From NCBI GenBank assembly GCA_028336925.1, contig JAOKVV010000005.1, positions 1 to 64,000 on the forward strand: a stretch of DNA of 64,000 nucleotides, read 5' to 3'. Below are positions 57,144 to 64,000 of the stretch, one piece after another. The notes beneath the pieces are model-generated. The model made no database searches, was not told the DNA's origin, and saw nothing but the letters and a program-made list of their open reading frames with translations. The translations under genes were made by a program, and so were the position numbers. This DNA is from Vicingaceae bacterium (GTDB lineage: Bacteria; Bacteroidota; Bacteroidia; Flavobacteriales_E; Vicingaceae). The number at the start of each line of letters is the position of its first letter. Position 1 is the stretch's first letter.

Positions 57144-57741
57144 ACGTATTTTATTGGGATTTCTATTCGGAACAATAAGCATGGTATTTATTGGTTGCGG
57201 AGGTGATGTATTACCCAAACCAACAGGTTACTTTAGAATTGATTTACCAGAAAAGTCCTACGCAGAAATAAACGATAGTATTCCTTTTCCATTCTCATTC
57301 GAGTTACCTCAATATGCGGCAGTAAATTTAAAACGAACGAAAGAACAAACTAATTTCTTCAATGTGGACTTTCGTAAGTATGGCGCTCGGATTCATTTTA
57401 GCTATTTTCCTGTAAATGAAAATATCGCGAAACTTCTAGAAGAAAGCAGAACACTTTCTTATAAACACACTGAGAAGGCTCAGGAAATAAATGAAGAATT
57501 AATTATTAACCCTGACGAAAGCGTTTTCGGAACATACTATTCAATTGCCGGAAACGCAGCATCATCAGACCAGTTTTTTATCACTGATAGCAGCAATCAC
57601 TTTTTAAGAGGGGCCTTATATTTTAACGTAGCACCAAACCCCGACTCAATTGGCCCAGTAAGTGATTTTATCAAGAAAGATATCGTTCATTTAATAGAAA
57701 CGTTTAGCTGGAAAAATTATTCAGCTAATTCGGGAGAATAA
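57136..57741 (+). CDS. gldD: Gliding motility lipoprotein GldD
   Basis: Lipobox VFIGCGGD then PKPTGYFRIDLPEKSY; adjacent to gldE. Confidence 0.93.
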   Translation: MIKRILLGFLFGTISMVFIGCGGDVLPKPTGYFRIDLPEKSYAEINDSIPFPFSFELPQYAAVNLKRTKEQTNFFNVDFRKYGARIHFSYFPVNENIAKLLEESRTLSYKHTEKAQEINEELIINPDESVFGTYYSIAGNAASSDQFFITDSSNHFLRGALYFNVAPNPDSIGPVSDFIKKDIVHLIETFSWKNYSANSGE

Positions 57742-58790
57742 GTAAATCTGTGTAATACAAAAACTACCGAACCTAACAACATCAGTGCTCCAATTTGGTG
57801 AAGCACTCCTAACCATACAGGAACTCCTAATAGAAGAGTAATAATTCCTAAAACGAATTGAACAGATACCATTCCAATCAAAAACTTCATTCCTCCCCGT
57901 TGTGACACATTGGTCTTCTCTTTTCTAGCTTTTACTGCCAAATAAATTACCAACCCAACCACAGCATAAGCCATGTAACGGTGAATAAATTGAACACCTG
58001 CAAGGCCTTCCACAAAATTCATCCATAATGGAGTCATTGCAGTAACTGCATCAGCTACTAACTGGTCACCCATAAGTGGCCAAGTGTTGTATACTTTCCC
58101 GGCATTTAACCCAGCTACAAAAGCACCCCAAACAATTTGAACAACAGTAATGAGTAATAAAACAGTAGCGCCTGCTTTTAGGGATTTGAATGCTCCTTTT
58201 ACCCGTTTAGGATACATCAAACCCAAAGCCACCCAAAGGGTATAGGCAAATGTTAAAAAAGCGGTAGTCAAGTGCATAGCTAACCTAAAGTGACTAACAT
58301 CAGGATCTTTATTTAACCCACTTTTTACCATGTACCAACCCAAAAAGCCTTGAAATCCGCCCATAAATAGCAGCAGTAAAAGTTTTGGCAAAAGCTCTTT
58401 GCTGATCATTTTTTTAAATAGAAAATAAATAAAAGGAATGATGAATACTAACCCAACCAATCGGCCAAGTACTCGGTGCAAGTATTCCCAAAAGAAAATA
58501 GGTTTAAATTCTTCGAGCGTAAAATGATAGTTGACCATTTGATATTCAGGAAACTGCTTATACTTTTCAAAAGCAATTAACCATTCAGCCTCATTTAATG
58601 GGGGAATACTTCCCATAATTAGGTTCCACTCCACCATGGATAATCCTGAATTGGTGAGTCGAGTAATACCGCCAACCAGTACCATTATAAATATTAATAA
58701 ACAACCTGTAAGTAACCAATAGATAACTGGTCGATTAGAATTTACTTGCATCTTATATTTTTTTGTAAAATTAATAAAGAAACAAGTCAA
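57717..58790 (-). CDS. ctaA: Heme A synthase (COX15/CtaA family)
   Basis: VGGITRLTNSGLSMVEWNLIMGSIPPLNEAEW; FFWEYLHRVLGRLVG; LHQIGALMLL. Confidence 0.95.
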   Translation of the reverse strand: MTCFFINFTKKYKMQVNSNRPVIYWLLTGCLLIFIMVLVGGITRLTNSGLSMVEWNLIMGSIPPLNEAEWLIAFEKYKQFPEYQMVNYHFTLEEFKPIFFWEYLHRVLGRLVGLVFIIPFIYFLFKKMISKELLPKLLLLLFMGGFQGFLGWYMVKSGLNKDPDVSHFRLAMHLTTAFLTFAYTLWVALGLMYPKRVKGAFKSLKAGATVLLLITVVQIVWGAFVAGLNAGKVYNTWPLMGDQLVADAVTAMTPLWMNFVEGLAGVQFIHRYMAYAVVGLVIYLAVKARKEKTNVSQRGGMKFLIGMVSVQFVLGIITLLLGVPVWLGVLHQIGALMLLGSVVFVLHRFTYSPELAE

Positions 58791-58817
58791 GCAAGTGAAT
58801 GTTTGACCATAAATGGC

Positions 58818-59057
58818 CTAAAATGCCGACATAAAATAGGTAATAATATCAGGGAGTGATATACTTGGTGAGCTAGAAGATGATTTTGCAATTTCTTTTT
58901 CTTTCTGATAATCTTTTGACTCAAACTTTATTTCTGATTGAGCATCATCAGTGTCTTTAGATAGGCTTTTAGTTTTTGCGTGGTCAACACAAGAAGTCAT
59001 TTCAATAGCAAAGCCAAAAGCAATAAGAAATACAGAAAAAATTAATCGATTTCGCAT
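58818..59057 (-). CDS. Small secreted or lipoprotein, uncharacterised
   Basis: N-terminal hydrophobic segment FSVFLIAFGFAIEMTSC followed by a charged, Ser-rich region. Confidence 0.45.
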   Translation of the reverse strand: MRNRLIFSVFLIAFGFAIEMTSCVDHAKTKSLSKDTDDAQSEIKFESKDYQKEKEIAKSSSSSPSISLPDIITYFMSAF

Positions 59058-59153
59058 GACGACTATTTTGTAATTAGGATTAAATCAAAGGTATTAAAAA
59101 AGATCATACAATTAGAGTAGCAGGAAAACTATTCAGCTTACCTTTGCCGCCTT

Positions 59154-60086
59154 ATGAAATTCTTCGACTTAGACAAACCAGCCATTCAATGGCTCCTTTT
59201 GTTATTACTTGCATTTGTATGGGGCAGCTCATTCATATTAATGAAGAGAGGACTTGAAAGTTTTAATAATTTACAAGTAGCCTCACTCAGAATTGTAATT
59301 GCGTATTTATTTTTACTGCCAGTTGCGATTAAAAACATCCGAAAAATAAAAGGAAAATATTGGGGCTATCTCATAATAGCAGGTCTATTAGGAAATGGAA
59401 TTCCTGCATTTTTATTCACCACAGCACAAACAGAAATTAGTAGTTCATTAACAGGAATGCTAAACAGCCTCGTTCCTCTTTTTACCGTATTGGTTGGATT
59501 AATTGGGTTTGGCTTAAAACTGCGGATCCGACGTTTTGCGGGTGTATTGTTAGGATTAGCTGGTGCAATCGGTCTGCTTTCTGTACAAGGATTTGATGTA
59601 GGAAATGGAAATCAAGCTTATGCATTACTTGTAGTGTTGGCCACGATATGCTATGCTACCAATATCAACTTTATAAAGACTTATTTGGGTCCAATCAACT
59701 CAATGGATATTACAGCCTTTGGGTTTTTCTTCTTGGGCCCTCCAACACTGATCTATTTATTCATGAGTGATTTTTCGACGATATTAAAAACTGATCCAGC
59801 TGCTTATCAAAATCTATTTTACATTGCATTGCTTTCCATTTTTGGAACAGCATTGGCAGTAATTCTATTTAATATATTGATCAAAAAAGTATCTGCAATT
59901 TATGCTTCTTCGGTAACCTACATTATCCCTGTATTTGCATTGATGTGGGGTTTTATAGATGGAGAAGTGATAAAAGGGATGCACATTCTCTGGATAACTA
60001 TTATTTTATCAGGCATTTACATTGTCAATAGAGAGAACTTAAAATTGAGTAAAAAGCAGAAGAAAGCTTCACTTAAAGTAGATTAA
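59154..60086 (+). CDS. EamA/DMT-family transporter
   Basis: 10-TM EamA pattern; LAFVWGSSFILMKRGLESF; second repeat present. Confidence 0.92.
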   Translation: MKFFDLDKPAIQWLLLLLLAFVWGSSFILMKRGLESFNNLQVASLRIVIAYLFLLPVAIKNIRKIKGKYWGYLIIAGLLGNGIPAFLFTTAQTEISSSLTGMLNSLVPLFTVLVGLIGFGLKLRIRRFAGVLLGLAGAIGLLSVQGFDVGNGNQAYALLVVLATICYATNINFIKTYLGPINSMDITAFGFFFLGPPTLIYLFMSDFSTILKTDPAAYQNLFYIALLSIFGTALAVILFNILIKKVSAIYASSVTYIIPVFALMWGFIDGEVIKGMHILWITIILSGIYIVNRENLKLSKKQKKASLKVD

Positions 60087-60116
60087 ATAAAGAATTGTTT
60101 CTTAGAATTTTATTTG

Positions 60117-60124
60117 TACTTTTG
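60117..60124 (+). promoter_or_regulatory. Candidate -7 element for rplU-rpmA
   Basis: TACTTTTG with an upstream TTG at 60096, 18-bp spacer. Confidence 0.45.
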
Positions 60125-60161
60125 CTCACCAAATTTTTATTAACAAATAAAGCTGTATAAG

Positions 60162-60614
60162 ATGTACGCAATCGTAGAGATAGCAGGGCAACAATACAAA
60201 GTAGAAAAAGATCAGCAGATTTTTGTTCATCGTTTAGAAGGCGAAGAAGGCTCAAAAGTTGAGTTTTCAAACGTTCTTTTAACGGATGATGGCAAAAAAG
60301 TATCTGTTGGCGCCCCAGCTGTAGAAGGTGTATCAGTATCTGCAAAGATTATTGAGCACCTTAAGGGAGATAAAGTTATCGCCTTTAAAAAGAAGAGAAG
60401 AAAAGGTTTTAGAAAAAAGACAGGTTTCCGCCAGTCATTGACTAAAATCCAAATTGAAGCTATTGGAGCTAGAACTGCTAAAAAAGCAGCACCAAAAAAA
60501 GAAGCCAAAGAAAAAGTAGCAGCTGAAAAGCCAGCAACTGAAGCTAAAAAAGCGGCACCAAAAGCAGCACCAAAGAAAACAACTGCTAAAAAAGCAGATG
60601 ATTCAGAAAAATAG
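60162..60614 (+). CDS. rplU: 50S ribosomal protein bL21 with Ala/Lys-rich C-terminal extension
   Basis: MYAIVEIAGQQYKVEKDQ...KKRRKGFRKKTGFRQSLTKIQIEAI. Confidence 0.96.
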   Translation: MYAIVEIAGQQYKVEKDQQIFVHRLEGEEGSKVEFSNVLLTDDGKKVSVGAPAVEGVSVSAKIIEHLKGDKVIAFKKKRRKGFRKKTGFRQSLTKIQIEAIGARTAKKAAPKKEAKEKVAAEKPATEAKKAAPKAAPKKTTAKKADDSEK

Positions 60615-60642
60615 TACGAACCGATAAAAATTTCAAAACGTC

Positions 60643-60906
60643 ATGGCACATAAGAAAGGGGTAGGTAGTTCGAAAAACGGAAGAGATTCAGAAAGTAAAC
60701 GATTAGGTGTAAAAGTATTCGGTGGGCAATTTGCTCAAGCGGGTAACATTATCGTTAGACAAAGAGGAACAAAACATAATCCAGGAAACAATGTAGGTAT
60801 TGGTAAAGACCATACTTTATTTGCTCTTAAGGATGGTTTAGTAGTGTTCAAAACCAAGTCAAACGACAAATCATACGTTTCTGTTGATACCGAAGGTTTC
60901 GAATAG
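60643..60906 (+). CDS. rpmA: 50S ribosomal protein bL27
   Basis: [62 protein letters not shown]. Confidence 0.97.
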   Translation: MAHKKGVGSSKNGRDSESKRLGVKVFGGQFAQAGNIIVRQRGTKHNPGNNVGIGKDHTLFALKDGLVVFKTKSNDKSYVSVDTEGFE

Positions 60907-60924
60907 TATCTACATACGATTTAT

Positions 60925-60961
60925 AAAACTCCTCTCGGCTTTGCTTAGAGGAGTTTTTTTT
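60925..60961 (+). terminator. Rho-independent terminator of rplU-rpmA
   Basis: AAAACTCCTCT...AGAGGAGTTTT then a T run. Confidence 0.88.
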
Positions 60962-61162
60962 GGCCTAAAACTTTAATGATGAAAACGCCGTCATCCGATA
61001 AAAGCATGACAAATTAAATACACCACAAAATGTATCTAAATTATAATCAAACATGTATCTTTAAAAATAAAATCACAATCTAATTGATAGGAATAGAGTT
61101 TATTTTTTTGATTTAGATTTTTCATTTTTTTGTCCGCCAAAAAAACGAAACAAAAAAAACTC

Positions 61163-61294
61163 GTCCTTTGAATTTTTCTTTCCTCCAAATTTTATAAACC
61201 CTAAGTTCAGCCGGGTGATCTCCAATCACAGATTGGAGTTTCCCGGTTTCCCTAAGGATTTATTTCATTTTCCGAAACAAAAAATTCAAGGGAC
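61163..61294. repeat. ~132-bp imperfect palindrome, candidate REP/MITE-like element
   Basis: GTCCTTTGAATTTTTCTTTC... (left) matches the reverse complement of ...GAAACAAAAAATTCAAGGGAC (right); nested CCGGG/CCCGG and core CTCCAATC-aca-GATTGGAG. Confidence 0.7.
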
Positions 61295-61470
61295 AATATC
61301 AAAAGTAGCATTCGTTTTCAATTCCTAAATTTTTAATTGAACAGCACTAAGATGAAATGATTATTAAGCAATTCCATTCATTTTTTTGAGCACATTCTAA
61401 TTGCACTTCTGGCCAGCTTTTTTCGGCAATGAAAATGTGTATTCCTAAATAATAATCGAATGCAGCTTAG

Positions 61471-61478
61471 TATCTTTG
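61471..61478 (+). promoter_or_regulatory. Candidate -7 element for serS
   Basis: TATCTTTG 26 bp upstream of ATG 61504. Confidence 0.4.
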
Positions 61479-61503
61479 TTTATTCGAATTGACAATTAAT
61501 ACC

Positions 61504-62772
61504 ATGTTACAACTACCATTTATAAAAGAAAATAAAGCCTTAATCGTAGAACGATATAAAAAGAGAAATCTAGAGGCTAGAGAAACTTTGGATCAAGTTA
61601 TTGAAAAAGATAATGATCGAGTGAAAACTCAGCAAGCATTAGATCAGCAGTTAGCTGAATCCAACAAGCTCGCTAAAGAAATAGGCGATCTTTTTAAAAG
61701 TGGTAGAGCATCGGAAGCGAATGAGTTAAAAGAAAAAACAGCCCAGCTTAAAGAAAGTAGTGCAGCACTGAAAGATAAATTAGCTGAAATAGAAGAATCG
61801 CTAAAACAACTGCTTTACTTATTACCAAACGTACCGAATGAAATAGTTCCACAAGGTAAAAGCGATGCAGATAATAAAATTATTGAAGAAAAAGGTAGTG
61901 TACCTAACTTTGGGTTTACAGCTTTGCCTCATTGGGATTTGGCTAAAAAATATGACCTAATCGACTTTGAAACTGGTGTAAAAATAACCGGTGCAGGATT
62001 TCCAATTTATAAAGGAAAGGGCGCCATTTTACAGCGTGCATTGATTAACTTCTTTTTAGATGAGGCAAGAGATGCAGGGTACGAAGAAGTAATTCCTCCG
62101 CATTTAGTTAATGAAGCTTCAGGTTATGGAACAGGACAACTTCCTGATAAAGAAGGTCAAATGTATCATGTAGGGGTTGATGATTTATACTTAATTCCTA
62201 CGGCTGAAGTTCCAGTAACCAATATTTATAGAGATGTAATTTTAAAGGAAAGCGATTTCCCGATAAAAAACACGGCTTATACGCCATGTTTTAGACGTGA
62301 GGCAGGTTCTTATGGCAAGGATGTAAGAGGATTAAATAGATTACACCAATTTGATAAAGTAGAAATTGTACAAATTCAGCATCCTGATAAATCTTATGAA
62401 GCACTAGATCAAATGGTAGCTCACGTAAAAGGCTTGCTTGATAAATTAGGATTACCTTATCGTGTAGCACTATTATGCGGTGGTGACTTAGGATTTACAT
62501 CTGTGCTAACTTACGATATGGAAGTGTATTCTGCAGCGCAAGAAAAGTGGTTAGAAGTAAGTTCTATCTCCAACTTTGAAACCTTTCAAGCAAATAGACT
62601 GAAGCTAAGATTTAAAAACGGTGATGGCAAAACAGAATTGGCACACACCTTAAACGGCAGCGCATTAGCGTTACCACGTATTTTAGCCGCATTACTTGAA
62701 AACTATCAAACCGAGGACGGAATAGCGATTCCTGAAGTATTAGTACCTTACACCAGATTTAATAAAATATAA
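61504..62772 (+). CDS. serS: Seryl-tRNA synthetase
   Basis: MLQLPFIKENKALIVERYKKRN; LIPTAEVPVTNIYRDVIL; TPCFRREAGSYGKDVRGLNRLHQFDKVE. Start at ATG 61504 preferred to TTG 61489. Confidence 0.96.
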   Translation: MLQLPFIKENKALIVERYKKRNLEARETLDQVIEKDNDRVKTQQALDQQLAESNKLAKEIGDLFKSGRASEANELKEKTAQLKESSAALKDKLAEIEESLKQLLYLLPNVPNEIVPQGKSDADNKIIEEKGSVPNFGFTALPHWDLAKKYDLIDFETGVKITGAGFPIYKGKGAILQRALINFFLDEARDAGYEEVIPPHLVNEASGYGTGQLPDKEGQMYHVGVDDLYLIPTAEVPVTNIYRDVILKESDFPIKNTAYTPCFRREAGSYGKDVRGLNRLHQFDKVEIVQIQHPDKSYEALDQMVAHVKGLLDKLGLPYRVALLCGGDLGFTSVLTYDMEVYSAAQEKWLEVSSISNFETFQANRLKLRFKNGDGKTELAHTLNGSALALPRILAALLENYQTEDGIAIPEVLVPYTRFNKI

Positions 62773-62774
62773 GG

Positions 62775-63344
62775 ATGAAAAACGTAAAACAACTTCTTTA
62801 TTCAATCGGAATTGTTGGATTACTATCAGGTTGCTTATCGGAAGAAGATAAAGTAAATATCGAAAAAGTAGACCAACTAATTGCTGATACTCAAGAACAG
62901 CTAACCGCTTTAGAAGCCACTAATTATGAAGCCATCTTAGTTCATCATGATACGCTATTTTCTAATTTAGGGCTACTTGGTAGAAACTTAGAAGACACTG
63001 TAAGCAAACGATTATTGGTGATGCTTGGTGACTATAGAGGAATGCGAAAGGTGTATGCAAAGTATAAAAAATCCTATCCTGAATTATTAGCTGCTACAAA
63101 AACGGAAATAGAGCAATTGGAATCGCTGAAGAAGGACATTGAAAACGATATCGTAAAAGAGGATAAGTTTGAAAAGTATTATCAGCTAGAGCAAAATAAT
63201 GTAAATACGATTATCGACAAAGTAGGCCAAATAACTGTAAAAATTAATCGAGCTGAAGAGCTTTATAAAGATTATGCGCCTTCTGTAGATTCATTAAGCG
63301 TGGTAGTTAGAGAAAAGATTAAAGCTAAGAAAGCTACTCAGTGA
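62775..63344 (+). CDS. Coiled-coil lipoprotein, uncharacterised
   Basis: Lipobox VGLLSGCLSEED; helical heptad-like composition. Confidence 0.7.
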   Translation: MKNVKQLLYSIGIVGLLSGCLSEEDKVNIEKVDQLIADTQEQLTALEATNYEAILVHHDTLFSNLGLLGRNLEDTVSKRLLVMLGDYRGMRKVYAKYKKSYPELLAATKTEIEQLESLKKDIENDIVKEDKFEKYYQLEQNNVNTIIDKVGQITVKINRAEELYKDYAPSVDSLSVVVREKIKAKKATQ

Positions 63345-64000
63345 TCAAAAGAAAACATAACATACTTAAAAGCATCATCAGAACTGTACTAGTTTTGGCG
63401 ATGCTTTTGCCTTTTTTGGTATCTGCTCAGAATACGGTAGAAACTGATTTAAAACTAGCTGACCAATTTTATGAAAATAATGAGGTAGAAAAAGCGCTTT
63501 CAATTTATGAGGAGATTTATGAAAAAACATCGTTTTTTAATACCTATAAGCGCATACTAGAAATTTATATTGAACAGAAAGACTTTAAAAAAGCAGAAGA
63601 TTTAGTAAAAAAACGCATCAAATCACGAAAAGACAGCTACCGCTATTACGTAGACTTAGGATTAGTTTATAGAGAGGAAGGAGATGAAAAAAAGGCGGGA
63701 AAAAGTTTTGAAGATGCCATAAAAGAAGTTACACCTGCACAAAGCTATTACATTACCTTGGCCAATGATTTTGCTGCTGTTAATGAGTATGATTACGCCA
63801 TAGAAGTTTATAAAAATGCCCAACGAACTACGGGAAAAGATCTTCAATATAATTTTCAGCTCGCTAATATGTACGGTAGAAAAGGCGAAATAGCTGCCAT
63901 GATTAATGAATACATGGATATTCTTGCTGAAAATGAAAGCTATATACAAAGTATTCAAAATGTGCTTCAAACTATTTTAAATCCTAATCCTAATGGAGAA
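63341..64000 (+). CDS. TPR-repeat secreted protein, 3' truncated by window edge (not in ORF track)
   Basis: GTG start overlapping the upstream TGA (GTGA); signal peptide LVLAMLLPFLVSAQ; YYVDLGLVYREEGDEKKAGKSFEDAI TPR; open to base 64000. Confidence 0.8.
   Translation, partial: MIKRKHNILKSIIRTVLVLAMLLPFLVSAQNTVETDLKLADQFYENNEVEKALSIYEEIYEKTSFFNTYKRILEIYIEQKDFKKAEDLVKKRIKSRKDSYRYYVDLGLVYREEGDEKKAGKSFEDAIKEVTPAQSYYITLANDFAAVNEYDYAIEVYKNAQRTTGKDLQYNFQLANMYGRKGEIAAMINEYMDILAENESYIQSIQNVLQTILNPNPNGE

Noticed and set aside
63662-63970. 102-aa minus ORF at the window end
   Set aside because: Antisense to the truncated TPR protein, which has a signal peptide and clear TPR repeats on the + strand.
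1-64000. CRISPR arrays, transposases, toxin-antitoxin, restriction-modification or phage genes
   Set aside because: No spaced direct repeats and no ORF with recognisable motifs of these families were seen.

Overview
64 kb chromosomal window, apparently from an AT-rich Bacteroidota genome (T9SS type-A C-terminal domains, GldD/GldE, alternative complex III, TANNTTTG-like promoter motifs). Most of it is core metabolism: an ActABCDEF + cytochrome oxidase operon, heme biosynthesis (hemA-hemC fusion, hemD, hemB, hemL, hemE), class II (B12-dependent) RNR, feoAB, fumC, prfB, ruvB, recJ, mutY-ssb-gldE-gldD, rplU-rpmA, serS, and one tRNA-Pro(GGG). Items most worth a second look: (1) a 5' cluster of Omp28-like / TlpA-like / DUF6029-like / Omp28-like / OMP genes, in which the few cysteines are confined to CxxC-type motifs, suggesting an uncharacterised cell-envelope thiol/redox module; (2) a hemA-hemC fusion ORF; (3) an intact RF2 programmed +1 frameshift site missed by the ORF track; (4) a ~132-bp imperfect palindrome in the rplU/rpmA-serS intergenic region that looks like a REP/MITE-type element; (5) a 30-aa mS38/bS22-like basic peptide and a 46-aa membrane peptide, both absent from the ORF track. 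No CRISPR array, prophage, recognisable transposase or classical defence system was seen. All family calls are from reading the sequence and recalled motifs; no database search was run.
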